DNA of 64,000 nt from Veillonella intestinalis (GTDB taxonomy: Bacteria > Bacillota > Negativicutes > Veillonellales > Veillonellaceae). Position 1 is the stretch's first letter; each line of letters begins with the position of its first letter. The notes under the pieces were generated by a model, which worked only from the letters and a program-made list of their open reading frames with translations, was not told the origin of the DNA and ran no database searches. This document shows positions 25,791 to 35,056 of this stretch, piece by piece. The stretch lies in assembly GCF_943193155.1 (NCBI RefSeq), contig NZ_CALPDB010000004.1, positions 186,001 through 250,000 of the forward strand, given 5' to 3'. The translations under genes and the position numbers were made by a program.

Positions 25791-27791
25791 TTAGTTTTTT
25801 AGCGGTTTTTTAAGAATAGCTAATAATAGCGCTGTTATAACAGAACCGATAAGGATAGCTCCTAAATACATGAGCGGGTTTCCAATAGTTGGTACTACAA
25901 AGATACCCCCATGCGGTGCTCGTAAAGTACATTCGAAGGCCATAGATAAGGCACCTGCAGCAGCAGCGCCGACAATACAAGACGGAATGACACGAATTGG
26001 ATCTGCTGCAGCAAATGGAATCGCTCCTTCTGTGATAAAGGAGAAGCCCATAACATAGTTAGTAATGCCTGATTTGCGTTCTGCTGGGGTAAAGCGATTA
26101 GGGAAGAAGGTAGTGCATAGGGCAATGGCTAATGGAGGCACCATACCACCGGCCATAACTGCGGCCATAACGCCATATTCACCAGTAGCTAATAAGCCCG
26201 TGCCAATTACATAGGCCGCTTTATTAACAGGCCCACCCATATCAACGGCCATCATACCCGCAAAGATGAGACCGATGACAATACGACTGCTTGTGTTCAT
26301 GCTTTTTAAGGCGTTCATAAGACTTTCGTTTAAGGCCCCTACAGGTGGATTAATGATAAAGGTAATTATAATGCCCATAAGAAGTACGCCCAGAACAGGA
26401 TATAGTAATACTGGTTTGATACCTTCTAAGGTATGAGGTAAGCCTGCAAAGGCTTTTTTCAAGAGGAGCATTAAATAGCCCGCTACAAAGCCTGCTAACA
26501 AGGCCCCTAAGAAACCAGAACCACCTGCATTGGCTAGGTAGCCACCGACAAAGCCGACGGCTAGACCTGGACGGTCAGCAATACTCATGCCGATAAAACC
26601 AGCGAGCACTGGTAGCATAAAGCTGAAAGAAGCACCGCCAATTTTCATAAAGAAGGCCGCGAGCTCTGTGCCGGACCCAAATTTACTTGGGTCAGCAGGG
26701 TTAAAATCATCAAATAAGAAAGCTAAGGCAATGAGAATACCACCTCCAATAACGAACGGTAGCATGTGAGAAACGCCATTCATTAAGTGCTTATAAATTT
26801 GACGACCTATGCTATCATTTGCTGTTACGGCTTGGCTGTTGATATCCTCTTGGTTAGCTTGATAAAGTGGCGGTGTGCCAGTCGTTGCTTCTGTAAGAAG
26901 TTCCTTAGCTTTATTAATACCATCAGCTACTTTAACTTGGATTAAGGGCTTGCCATTGAAACGAGCCATAGGGACACTTTTGTCAGCCGCTACAATGATA
27001 CAAGTAGCATTGGCAATATCATCAGCAGTTAACGCATCTTTAACGCCACTAGCACCGTTTTGTTCTACTTTAATAGAAATGCCCATGTCGGCAGCTGTAC
27101 GACTTAGTGCTTCAGCAGCCATAGCTGTATGAGCGATGCCAGTAGGACAGGCTGTAACGGCTAATACTTGGTAGTGATTAGTAGTAGCGGTATTTTCTTT
27201 TGATGATGTTGCTGTTTCTGTGGAGGTACCGGCTTTAGTATCCTCTGTTGCCATAGGGGCAGCGGTAGTTACAGGTGTTACATTTTGTTCTACCATAGCT
27301 AATGCTTCCGTTTCTGTCATGTTAGGTTTGAATTGGTCGGCCTCTTTAATATCAATTAAAGCAAGAAAGCCTTCAATCGTTTGTGCTTTTATCAAAGCCT
27401 CTTTAAAATCAGGATCCATGATGAGTGTAGCCAAATTAGCGAGTACTTGTACATGTGTGTCAGCCTCGCCTTCAGGGGCAGCAATCATGAAAAATAAGCG
27501 TGATGGTTCGCCATCGAGGCTTTCAAAGTCCATTCCAGCTGGTACTGTCATGGCGGCTAGTCCTGGGGTAGCCACTCCAGAACTTTTAGCATGAGGTGTG
27601 GCCAGCCCCATACCAAGACCAGTTGAACCTGATTCTTCACGGGTAAAGACATCTTTAATATATTGTTCTTTATCGGTTATATTGCCGCTGGCGGCCATTA
27701 AGTCGGCTAATTGTCGAATCGCTTCTTCCTTAGTGGTAGGTGAAGCTTGCAGTTGAATGGATTGTTTTTTTAATAAGTCCGTAATTTTCAT
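25791..27791 (-). CDS. fruA: Fructose PTS enzyme IIABC
   Basis: 666 residues. The IIA domain (about 1-150) has the phosphorylated His67 in GLGMGLATPHAKS. A Thr/Ala-rich linker (165-205) follows. The IIB domain (about 206-305) has Cys215 in AVTACPTGIAHTAMAAEAL. The membrane IIC domain runs from about 335 to 666 (VIGGGILIALAFLFDD, FAGMMAVDMGGPVNKAAY). Takes up fructose as fructose 1-phosphate, using phosphate from HPr. Ten bases after fruK in the fruRKA operon. Confidence 0.96.
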   Translation of the reverse strand: MKITDLLKKQSIQLQASPTTKEEAIRQLADLMAASGNITDKEQYIKDVFTREESGSTGLGMGLATPHAKSSGVATPGLAAMTVPAGMDFESLDGEPSRLFFMIAAPEGEADTHVQVLANLATLIMDPDFKEALIKAQTIEGFLALIDIKEADQFKPNMTETEALAMVEQNVTPVTTAAPMATEDTKAGTSTETATSSKENTATTNHYQVLAVTACPTGIAHTAMAAEALSRTAADMGISIKVEQNGASGVKDALTADDIANATCIIVAADKSVPMARFNGKPLIQVKVADGINKAKELLTEATTGTPPLYQANQEDINSQAVTANDSIGRQIYKHLMNGVSHMLPFVIGGGILIALAFLFDDFNPADPSKFGSGTELAAFFMKIGGASFSFMLPVLAGFIGMSIADRPGLAVGFVGGYLANAGGSGFLGALLAGFVAGYLMLLLKKAFAGLPHTLEGIKPVLLYPVLGVLLMGIIITFIINPPVGALNESLMNALKSMNTSSRIVIGLIFAGMMAVDMGGPVNKAAYVIGTGLLATGEYGVMAAVMAGGMVPPLAIALCTTFFPNRFTPAERKSGITNYVMGFSFITEGAIPFAAADPIRVIPSCIVGAAAAGALSMAFECTLRAPHGGIFVVPTIGNPLMYLGAILIGSVITALLLAILKKPLKN

Positions 27792-27800
27792 AATGTCCTC

Positions 27801-28697
27801 CTACAGTAATGCTTCTATGTCAGCTCGACTGGCTAACCATTCTTGAAACGCTGAGGCAGAGCCAGCGGCAACCCCCATAGCCAGGGCTTTATCATAATCT
27901 CCTTGTGATTCTAAATAGCCTGCTAAGAAGCCTGCTACCATGGAATCACCAGAGCCTACTGAGTTAACTAAGGTCCCTGTAGGTACTTGTTTGGTGCGTA
28001 CTTGACCTTGCTCATCGAGAAGTATAGCGCCTTCACCTGCACGAGATACTAATACATTACGCGCTCCTTTAGCTTGTAATTGGCGAGCGGCTTCGATGAT
28101 ATGATCTTCCGTTTCAAAGGTTGTCTGAAATACACTTTCTAGTTCATGATGATTTGGCTTGATTAGAAAGGGCTTATAGGCTAATACATTCAGTAGTAAA
28201 TCTTGGGCGGCGTCAACGATAATTTGGATGTTACGCCCTTGAAGACGTTCCATAATCTGCCGATACATAGTAGTAGGTAGTCCTTTTGGTATACTGCCAG
28301 ATAAAACAAGAATGTCACCAGCTACCAAGCTATCTAATTGAGTATATAGTTTTTCTATATCCTGTTCAGTAATTGTAGGGCCTTGGGCGTTTATTTCCGT
28401 TTCTCCTTGGCTTTTTAATTTTACATTAATACGAGAATTGCCCTGAGGTAATCGGATAAAGGCTTCATTACAGCCCTCTTGATTAAGTTGGCGAATGATT
28501 TCATCGCCTGTGAAACCGGCAACAAAGCCAAGGGCTGTATTGTCGTGGCCTAGATGGCGTAGCACTATCGATACATTAATGCCTTTGCCACCAGCAACAA
28601 TGAAATCTTCATAGGTTCGATTGACACCATTTGGTTGAAACGTATGTAAGCGCATAACATAATCCAAAGAGGGATTAAATGTTACTGTATAGATCAT
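27801..28697 (-). CDS. fruK: 1-Phosphofructokinase
   Basis: 298 residues, PfkB/ribokinase family. Starts MIYTVTFNPSLDYVMRL; GGKGINVSIVLRHLG, LVSRAGEGAILL and the C-terminal anion-hole motif VNSVGSGDSMVAGFLAGY are readable. Turns fructose 1-phosphate into fructose 1,6-bisphosphate. The start overlaps the fruR stop by four bases. Confidence 0.95.
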   Translation of the reverse strand: MIYTVTFNPSLDYVMRLHTFQPNGVNRTYEDFIVAGGKGINVSIVLRHLGHDNTALGFVAGFTGDEIIRQLNQEGCNEAFIRLPQGNSRINVKLKSQGETEINAQGPTITEQDIEKLYTQLDSLVAGDILVLSGSIPKGLPTTMYRQIMERLQGRNIQIIVDAAQDLLLNVLAYKPFLIKPNHHELESVFQTTFETEDHIIEAARQLQAKGARNVLVSRAGEGAILLDEQGQVRTKQVPTGTLVNSVGSGDSMVAGFLAGYLESQGDYDKALAMGVAAGSASAFQEWLASRADIEALL

Positions 28698-29440
28698 GGC
28701 AATACCTCTCTTACAGTTGTATAGGAGGCGTAAGCCCCTTTTACACGGGTAGTAATAATTGTGGCGCTTTCTAGGGTTGCAAAGGTAATAGGCGAAACTG
28801 TATCAAATTTAGAAGAATCACATAATACATAGGCGTGGTGGCAACGTTGCATAGCTTTAGCTTTAATGGCTGCTTCTGCTGGATCGGGAGTGCTAAACCC
28901 TCCTTTAATACTAACGCCGTTGGCACCAAAGAAGCCTTTGGTGAAATTAAAAACTTCTAATTGCTGTAAGGCAGTGTCACCGATAATAGCCCCAGTGACA
29001 GCTTTTACTTGACCACCTAGTAAAATAACACGGCAGTGACGAGCCGCTAAGAAGGCGGCATGAGAAGTGCCATTAGTTACAAATGTAACATTTTGTGCTT
29101 TTACATAAGGGAGTATATGCTCCGTAGTAGTGCCAGCATCGATGAAAATAAAATCATGGTCTTCAATGAGACTAGCTGCTTCACGGGCTATCGCTTCTTT
29201 TTCTTCGGTAAATAAGCTAGCCTTAGTGTTAATATCTGGTTCTGTAGTGAAATAATCTACATCGCAACTAACAGCGCCACCGTGCACTTTTTGTAAAAGG
29301 CCTTTGTTGTGTAGTTCGGTTAAATCGCGTCGAATAGTCGCCGCCGAAGAATCTAAGTCTTGCACTAATTCTTGAACGGTAACAGCTCGTTTCATACGAA
29401 GTCTATCGAGAATTAAAGATTGGCGTTCTTCAGATAACAT
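28694..29440 (-). CDS. fruR: DeoR-family repressor of the fructose operon
   Basis: 248 residues. N-terminal winged HTH (ERQSLILDRLRMKRAVTVQELVQDL, then SSAATIRRDL). The C-terminal sugar-phosphate sensor domain has FIDAGTTTEHILPYV, FVTNGTSHAAFLA and GFFGANGVS. Probably binds fructose 1-phosphate and represses its own operon. First gene of fruRKA. Confidence 0.92.
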   Translation of the reverse strand: MLSEERQSLILDRLRMKRAVTVQELVQDLDSSAATIRRDLTELHNKGLLQKVHGGAVSCDVDYFTTEPDINTKASLFTEEKEAIAREAASLIEDHDFIFIDAGTTTEHILPYVKAQNVTFVTNGTSHAAFLAARHCRVILLGGQVKAVTGAIIGDTALQQLEVFNFTKGFFGANGVSIKGGFSTPDPAEAAIKAKAMQRCHHAYVLCDSSKFDTVSPITFATLESATIITTRVKGAYASYTTVREVLP

Positions 29441-29698
29441 GAGTAGCTCCTAACATTAGATACATTACGAATACATATATTATAAATATGTGCAAATATT
29501 ATATAAATACATGTATAGAGATAGTTTAATATATTTAGTATATTTTACAGCTTATTTACAATATAATCATAAACGCTCATTAAGTCAATGATAAAACCTT
29601 TTATTTGCTCAAAAGTAATCAATAACGATAAAATAGTTATTATAATGCTTATTTTGCATAGTATATATTAGCTTGACGTATTAGATGTGTTAGCAATA

Positions 29699-29732
29699 TA
29701 GTAAACCATACCTAAATGATTGGAGTTGACAA
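29699..29732 (+). promoter_or_regulatory. Weaker BirA-type operator, overlapping a TTGACA box
   Basis: Half sites TAGTAAACC and AGTTGACAA, 16 bases apart, compared with the biotin-repressor consensus TTGTAAACC / GGTTTACAA: eight and seven of nine match. It covers TTGACA at 29726-29731, a possible -35 box. Confidence 0.5.
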
Positions 29733-29769
29733 TAGTAAGCCTACATGGTTAAATAACATTGAAATTACT

Positions 29770-29801
29770 TTGTAAACCTTGCATAGATATCTGGATAACA
29801 A
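29770..29801 (+). promoter_or_regulatory. BirA (biotin repressor) operator of bioDA
   Basis: A perfect left half TTGTAAACC (29770-29778), 14 bases, and right half GGATAACAA (29793-29801), eight of nine to GGTTAACAA. This is the expected dyad and spacing for BirA, upstream of two biotin synthesis genes. Confidence 0.75.
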
Positions 29802-29882
29802 AAGAGGTTGTTATGTAAGGCGTATATATAAGCGATTTGGTATATTGGTATTTAGGTAGCGTCAGGTAGGAAGGGATTCGTT

Positions 29883-30572
29883 ATGGCACAAGATGTAAAG
29901 AGCAGGGGTTTATTTGTTGTCGGGACAGGCACAGATGTGGGTAAGACCTATATTACCGGTTTGCTAGTTAAAGCATTGCGTGAAGGTGGCTATGAGGCTG
30001 GTTATTATAAAGCGGCTGTTAGTGGTGCACCGTCTATTGCAGCTAGTGATGCTGGCTATGTAAAAAAAGTAGCGCACCTAGAAGCTCCTGATGAAACATT
30101 ATTGTCTTATTTATATGATCATGCAGTGTCACCTCATTTAGCGGCTCAATGGGAGGGACATCCAGTAGAACAGAGTGTTATTACTACGGCGTTTGAAGCG
30201 GCTAAGAAACGGTATGATTATGTGACGATGGAAGGCAGTGGTGGCATTATGTGCCCTCTTCGTTATGATGAAACAGACCAGATTTTCCTAGAAGATGTGA
30301 TTCAGTGGTTCCATTTGCCAACTTTATTGGTGGCTCATGCTGGTTTAGGAACGATTAATGCAACGGTGCTTACTATTGAATATTTACGAGCTCGTAATAT
30401 TCCTGTAAAGGGTGTTATTTTGAACTATTATACAGATAGTCCCATGGAACAGGATAATAAAGTTATGATTGAAACTTTGACTGGAGTACCTGTTATAGCC
30501 TGTGTGCCAGAAGGGGCTAGTGATTTAGCTGTTAGCCCTGATACCTTAGCTGCTTTATATGAGGAAGTATAA
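29883..30572 (+). CDS. bioD: Dethiobiotin synthetase
   Basis: 229 residues. P-loop GTGTDVGKTYITG at 14-26. The substrate-binding YYKAAVSG and the GSGGIMCPL motif are present. Closes the ureido ring of dethiobiotin with CO2 and ATP. First gene of a bioD-bioA pair under a BirA operator. bioB and bioF are not in the window. Confidence 0.94.
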   Translation: MAQDVKSRGLFVVGTGTDVGKTYITGLLVKALREGGYEAGYYKAAVSGAPSIAASDAGYVKKVAHLEAPDETLLSYLYDHAVSPHLAAQWEGHPVEQSVITTAFEAAKKRYDYVTMEGSGGIMCPLRYDETDQIFLEDVIQWFHLPTLLVAHAGLGTINATVLTIEYLRARNIPVKGVILNYYTDSPMEQDNKVMIETLTGVPVIACVPEGASDLAVSPDTLAALYEEV

Positions 30573-30602
30573 GGTATGCGAGGAAAATCTGTTACGGGGA
30601 AG

Positions 30603-30690
30603 ACATATAAAACATAAAGTACAAGGCATAAAGTGTAAGGCATAAGGTATGGTATAAAGTATAAAGTAAAGATATAAGATATAAAGCAAA
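30603..30690. repeat. Degenerate short repeats (ATAAAGTA-like) between bioD and bioA
   Basis: About eight imperfect copies of an ATAAAGT/ATAAGGT unit with spacers of 2-8 bases. Adenine-rich on the plus strand. Not coding. Confidence 0.6.
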
Positions 30691-30750
30691 ATAGAGGTAG
30701 TTAGATTAGGTAGTTAGAGGTATTTACGAGTATTCATAGAGGTGATACAC

Positions 30751-32100
30751 ATGAAATCACAGGTGTGGGTTGAAAAAGATTTAGCGCATATTTGGCATCC
30801 TTGTTCGCAAATGAAAGATTATGAAACATTGCCACCTATTGTAATCAATCATGGTAAAGGTTCGTATTTATATGATGTTGATGGGAAAGAATATATAGAT
30901 ATTATCAGTTCCTGGTGGTGTAATTTATTAGGTCATTGCAATCCTAAGATTAATGAAGCCATTAAGTCGCAATTAGATACGTTGGAGCATGTAATTTTTG
31001 CTAATTTAAGTCATAAACCAGCTATTACATTAGCTGAAAAATTAGTAGAAATTTTGCCTAAAGGGCTAAATAAATTACATTTTAATGATAATGGTTCCGG
31101 TGCTGTTGAGTGCGCTCTCAAAGTAGCATTTCAGTATCAATACCAAACGGGTCATCCCGAACGGCAGAAGTTTATGTGCTTAAGTGAAAGCTATCATGGT
31201 GAAACTATGGGTGCTTTGGCGGTAGGCAGTATGGATTTGTTTGCAAAAATGTACCAACCTATGTTGATGGAAACGATTCATACAGAAGCGCCAGATTGCT
31301 ATCGTTGCCCTTATGCTAAAACACGAGAAACTTGTGATTGTGAATGTTTTGTTCATATGGAAGAAAATTTTGCTAAGCACAGTCATGAATTAGCGGCTGT
31401 TATTGTAGAACCTATTGTACAAGGCTGTGCTGGTATGCGAATATATCCGCCTGCTTATTTACAAAAACTTCGAGCTCTTTGTGATGAATATGGGGTACTA
31501 CTTATTGCTGATGAAATTGCTACAGGCTTTGGTCGTACGGGTAAATTATTTGCTTGTGATCATGCTGGTATTACACCTGATATTATGACAATCTCCAAAG
31601 CATTGACTGGGGGCTATATGCCGATGTCGATTATGGCTGTAACAGATGCTATTTATGATGCTTTTTATGCAGATTATTTTGAATATAAAGCGTTTATGCA
31701 TAGTCATACTTATAGTGGTAACCCATTAGGTTGTGCTGCTGCGTTAGCAACGATTGATATTTTGCAACATGATGGTGTTATGGAAGAAGCACAACAGAAA
31801 GCTGTGTTTTTACATGCGGCGTTACAAGAGGCTTTGGGAAATCATCCAAATGTAGGAGAAATTCGTCACATTGGTCTTATAAATGCCATAGAATTAGTTA
31901 AAGATCCTAAGACGAAAGAGCCTTTGCCAAGTAAGGCTCGGACAGGCTATGAGATTTACAAAAAAGCCTTGGATAGAGGTCTATTATTGCGTCCTTTAGG
32001 GGATATTTTATACTTTAATCCTGCATTGACAATTAGTGAGGAAACTTTAGAAGAGGCAATTCGTCGGACCGTTGCATCCTTTGATGAAGTATTAGGCTGA
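30751..32100 (+). CDS. bioA: Adenosylmethionine-8-amino-7-oxononanoate aminotransferase
   Basis: 449 residues from ATG 30751 (GAGGTG upstream). Class III aminotransferase. It has HIWHPCSQMKDYE and SSWWCNLLGHCNP near the start, NDNGSGAVECALKVAF, SYHGETMGAL, LIADEIATGFGRTGK and the PLP Lys in TISKALTGGYMP. A Cys cluster (CYRCPYAKTRETCDCEC) is typical of Firmicute BioA. Makes 7,8-diaminopelargonate. Second gene of the bio unit. Confidence 0.95.
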   Translation: MKSQVWVEKDLAHIWHPCSQMKDYETLPPIVINHGKGSYLYDVDGKEYIDIISSWWCNLLGHCNPKINEAIKSQLDTLEHVIFANLSHKPAITLAEKLVEILPKGLNKLHFNDNGSGAVECALKVAFQYQYQTGHPERQKFMCLSESYHGETMGALAVGSMDLFAKMYQPMLMETIHTEAPDCYRCPYAKTRETCDCECFVHMEENFAKHSHELAAVIVEPIVQGCAGMRIYPPAYLQKLRALCDEYGVLLIADEIATGFGRTGKLFACDHAGITPDIMTISKALTGGYMPMSIMAVTDAIYDAFYADYFEYKAFMHSHTYSGNPLGCAAALATIDILQHDGVMEEAQQKAVFLHAALQEALGNHPNVGEIRHIGLINAIELVKDPKTKEPLPSKARTGYEIYKKALDRGLLLRPLGDILYFNPALTISEETLEEAIRRTVASFDEVLG

Positions 32101-32255
32101 TGGTTAGTATATCGTTTGTTAGTATGGACATTAGATAGTAGTTTATTTTAGTTCGATAATTGCGAATAACTTTCAACTTAATATAATCATTATTAATAAT
32201 TTGCATTTGCTATTATGATAAAATAAGAGTAATCTATATATAGAAAATATTAAAT

Positions 32256-32272
32256 ATGATAAAATTTATCAT
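32256..32272. promoter_or_regulatory. Perfect palindrome resembling a Fur-family box
   Basis: ATGATAAA-A-TTTATCAT, 17 bases. The inner TGATAAA-A-TTTATCA is a 7-1-7 dyad that matches the Fur consensus TGATAATNATTATCA at six of seven in each half. It lies 59 bases before the methyltransferase start. Confidence 0.5.
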
Positions 32273-32330
32273 TTAAACTATATATCTATACTTGACGCAT
32301 CTCGTAGAGAGCGTTATATGGAGGACTTTT

Positions 32331-33155
32331 ATGAGTAATACAACGGTAACAAATGTAAATACAAATAATGAAGAATGGCAAGTAGAGCGTGATGCTTGGA
32401 ATAGTCGGTCAGAGTTTTTTGTAGAGTTACATGAAAAAATAGAACGAACAGCACAAGTTGACTATTTTATTAGCTTTTTGAAAAAGCATAATTTATTACC
32501 TGCTACTGGTGGTAGCACCTTAGATATTGGTTGTGGCGTTGGTGATTATGCATTAGGTTTGGCTAAACTAGGCTATAAAGCAACAGGCATTGACTTGTCT
32601 AACGGCATGATTGAAGGGGGGCGTCAGTTAGCTGAAAAGGAAGAGTTAGATCTTGATTTATATGTTGCTCCTTGGAGTGAAGTTACACGTTTGACGTTAG
32701 GTTGGGATAAAACCTTTGATTTGGCATATAGTTTCTTCTGCCCAGTTATGTTTGACCCACAAAATATTGAAGCTATGAGCCGTACTAGTCGTGATAAGTG
32801 CTTGTTAGTTGCTTTTGCAGGACGGCAAGATACAATTGTAGATGCCTTAACAGAGCATTTCTATGGAGTGGATGATTTTGATTGGCAAGCTAATATTGAT
32901 GGTGTTTTGAATATGGCTAATTCCGTAGGGGAAAATGTTAAGGTAGAATATATTACAACCCCAGAAGAAGAATTCTTTACAGAAGAAGAGGCATTACGCT
33001 ATTTTACAATGCGTCTTCATAGTGAAGAATGGGGTACGGTAGAAGCCATGAAAGAACAGATTTTGCCACTATTAGCACCATATCGTCAAGCTGATGGACG
33101 AATTCGTAATACGTCAGAAGATAAAGTGGCATGGATTTCTTGGTCTGTGAAGTAA
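32331..33155 (+). CDS. Class I SAM-dependent methyltransferase
   Basis: 274 residues from ATG 32331 (GGAGG upstream). SAM motif I is LDIGCGVGDYALG (64-76), followed by ATGIDLSNGMIEGG. Small-molecule methyltransferase type; AWNSRSEFFVELHEKIERT near the start may bind the acceptor. The substrate is unknown. Single gene behind a Fur-like palindrome, so metal control is possible. Confidence 0.85.
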   Translation: MSNTTVTNVNTNNEEWQVERDAWNSRSEFFVELHEKIERTAQVDYFISFLKKHNLLPATGGSTLDIGCGVGDYALGLAKLGYKATGIDLSNGMIEGGRQLAEKEELDLDLYVAPWSEVTRLTLGWDKTFDLAYSFFCPVMFDPQNIEAMSRTSRDKCLLVAFAGRQDTIVDALTEHFYGVDDFDWQANIDGVLNMANSVGENVKVEYITTPEEEFFTEEEALRYFTMRLHSEEWGTVEAMKEQILPLLAPYRQADGRIRNTSEDKVAWISWSVK

Positions 33156-33220
33156 GCAAACATATTAGTATAGTCTATGAAGTAAATGATAATATGTTTT
33201 GAGATAGAATACATTGCATA

Positions 33221-33262
33221 AAAAGCGGTTTGGAATGAGTCCTCATTTCAAACCGCTTTTAG
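33221..33262 (+). terminator. Terminator after the methyltransferase
   Basis: AAAAGCGGTTTG pairs with CAAACCGCTTTT, with a further AATGA/CATT inner part. A short T-run follows. Confidence 0.85.
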
Positions 33263-33283
33263 TCTTTGTCTAACTATTGAGAC

Positions 33284-33311
33284 TTGCAAACTATGACTAA
33301 GCGGGTATAAT
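33284..33311 (+). promoter_or_regulatory. Promoter of the small secreted protein gene
   Basis: TTGCAA at 33284-33289, 16 bases, TATAAT at 33306-33311, about 110 bases before the gene. Confidence 0.6.
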
Positions 33312-33420
33312 GGTAGTTAGACGAATTTCGATGATTTGATATTTGGGTGCATAGTGTTACTAATAAGTAGCTAAGTGCATATGTTTTGATTGTTAATATT
33401 AGTAGAAAGAAGGCGAGTTT

Positions 33421-33810
33421 ATGAAATATATATCAAAAACATTAGCTGTATTAGGCTTAGTGGGCGCTTTGAGTGCTGGCTTGATGAGTTCAGTACAGGC
33501 ACAAGATTATTGGTATTATGTTGGGGCAGATAGCCATGATAATACTTTGTCGATTGATAATAGTAGTGTAGATAAGGAAGACGATGTAGCGCAGCTTTGG
33601 ATTCGCGTGGTACAACCAGGGGGCGACTATTATTTTGAAAAAATGGAAATAAAAAAATCGGCCCGCACTATTCAGACTTTGGAAATTCGCTATTTCCATA
33701 ATAATGGGATTCCTTATAATGATGTAGAATACACCTATGATACGAAACCGCAAGCTGTGACTGAAGGTACGATGGGCGAAGATATCTATAAATTAGTATG
33801 GGGTGCCTAA
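33421..33810 (+). CDS. Small secreted protein, surface-adhesin-E-like
   Basis: 129 residues. Signal peptide 1-27 (cut after VQA). The mature part is rich in Tyr and Asp: WYYVGADSHDNTLSIDN, then LWIRVVQPGGDYYFEKMEI. It recalls the compact beta domain of Haemophilus surface protein E, but the match is by eye only. Probably periplasmic. Its end overlaps or abuts the AEC transporter gene. Confidence 0.6.
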   Translation: MKYISKTLAVLGLVGALSAGLMSSVQAQDYWYYVGADSHDNTLSIDNSSVDKEDDVAQLWIRVVQPGGDYYFEKMEIKKSARTIQTLEIRYFHNNGIPYNDVEYTYDTKPQAVTEGTMGEDIYKLVWGA

Positions 33811-33817
33811 GAATCCG

Positions 33818-34774
33818 ATGATATTGCATATCTTTTTGACAACTGTTATGCCAATTCTCATGCTTGTACTAATTGGCTATTTTATGGATAGAAAGTTTCA
33901 CCTGGATTTAGATACACTTAGTAAGATTAATTTTTATGTGGTGGCTCCAGCTTTTTTGTTTACGAATACCTATAGTTATACAGTGACCGCCGAAAGTGCA
34001 AAAGTAGTGTGGCTTACAATCATTGGTTTTATTGCTACTTGGCTGGCTAGTCTGTTGTTTGAAAAGGGCCTCCGTTTGCAAAAAGAAAAGTGCGGCATTT
34101 TTAGAAATGCAGTGTTATTTAATAACTGCGGCAATATTGGTGTACCACTTATTGTTTTTATTTACTCCAATGATCCTTTCTTGCAGAATGGGCAACCCAT
34201 TTGGCTCCAAGCGGCTATTGCCATTCAGATTGTAGTATTTGTTTGGCAAAATATAGTGACTAATAGCTTTGGTTTTTATTTTGCTGGACAAGGTAAAATG
34301 AGCCGCTATGATGCATTTTTGCTTGTATTTAAAATGCCTATTATTTACGCGGTAGCTGGTGCGTTGCTTTGTAATTTTGGCGCTATCCCTATTAAAGACA
34401 CTTTCTTTTGGCCGGTTCTTATGAATGTAAGTAATGCCCTCGTGATGGTCGCTTTATTTACCTTAGGCGTTCAATTAGCTCGGACGCCATTTAACTTCTT
34501 TAATCGGGAAGTTATGTGGGGCAGTGCCGTGCGATTGTTAATAGGTCCCCTTGTGGCTTGGGCGACCATTGCAGCCTATGATGTGTTGGTAGAGCCTGTG
34601 TCTGCTCTTGTTATGCAAGTGCTTGTTATTTCTGCCGCTGTACCTAGTGGCGTGACGACCGCACTGATTGCGGGCGTTTTAAAGACAGAAACAGAATATG
34701 CCACGCAGTTAGTCGTGGCAACCACCGTGTTATCCGCTGTTACCTTACCTGTTGTTATAATGTTAGTGAAATAG
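33818..34774 (+). CDS. AEC-family (auxin efflux carrier type) permease
   Basis: 318 residues, about ten membrane helices. Family traits: PILMLVLIGYFMDRK at the start, LSKINFYVVAPAFLF, FNNCGNIGVPL and the C-terminal AAVPSGVTTALIAGV. Bacterial members move malonate, malate or other organic acids. The start may instead be GTG 33803, which overlaps the upstream gene. The substrate is unknown. Confidence 0.85.
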   Translation: MILHIFLTTVMPILMLVLIGYFMDRKFHLDLDTLSKINFYVVAPAFLFTNTYSYTVTAESAKVVWLTIIGFIATWLASLLFEKGLRLQKEKCGIFRNAVLFNNCGNIGVPLIVFIYSNDPFLQNGQPIWLQAAIAIQIVVFVWQNIVTNSFGFYFAGQGKMSRYDAFLLVFKMPIIYAVAGALLCNFGAIPIKDTFFWPVLMNVSNALVMVALFTLGVQLARTPFNFFNREVMWGSAVRLLIGPLVAWATIAAYDVLVEPVSALVMQVLVISAAVPSGVTTALIAGVLKTETEYATQLVVATTVLSAVTLPVVIMLVK

Positions 34775-34900
34775 CGTTATATGCTTTAGCTCGGTGTGTT
34801 TATAGTGAGTCGGTTATAAGCAGGCTTGTTGGATGCGTAAGCTAGATGTTGTAAACTGAATGTGTAAATGGATGTATAATACAAATAAATGAATAGAAAG

Positions 34901-34978
34901 AAGCCCCTACGATGGTGCTGTAGATTATTGTTCGTAAGAACTTAATCTTGTTAGCACTGTTGTAGGGGCTTAATTGTT
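34901..34978. terminator. Long bidirectional terminator hairpin between the AEC gene and gltS
   Basis: AAGCCCCTAC (34901-34910) pairs with GTAGGGGCTT (34962-34971). Inner stems GTGCT/AGCAC, AGATTA/TAATCT and GTTC/GAAC extend it. T-rich on both strands. Confidence 0.8.
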
Positions 34979-35056
34979 TTTAATAGAAATATTGAGTTAT
35001 TAGAGTTTACTCAGTAAACAGGTCTGATCTGACCTGCTGTATAAACCTCGAGATGC

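Larger units (their letters stand above)
29441..29882. other. Divergent control region between fruR and bioD
   Basis: 440 AT-rich bases. The fruR-proximal part holds palindromes (ATACATGTAT at 29507-29516; CATAT/ATATG at 29474-29490) that may bind FruR. The bioD-proximal part holds two BirA-type operators (29699-29732 and 29770-29801) and TTGACA at 29726-29731, 17 bases before TTAAAT. No gene is seen. Confidence 0.5.
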
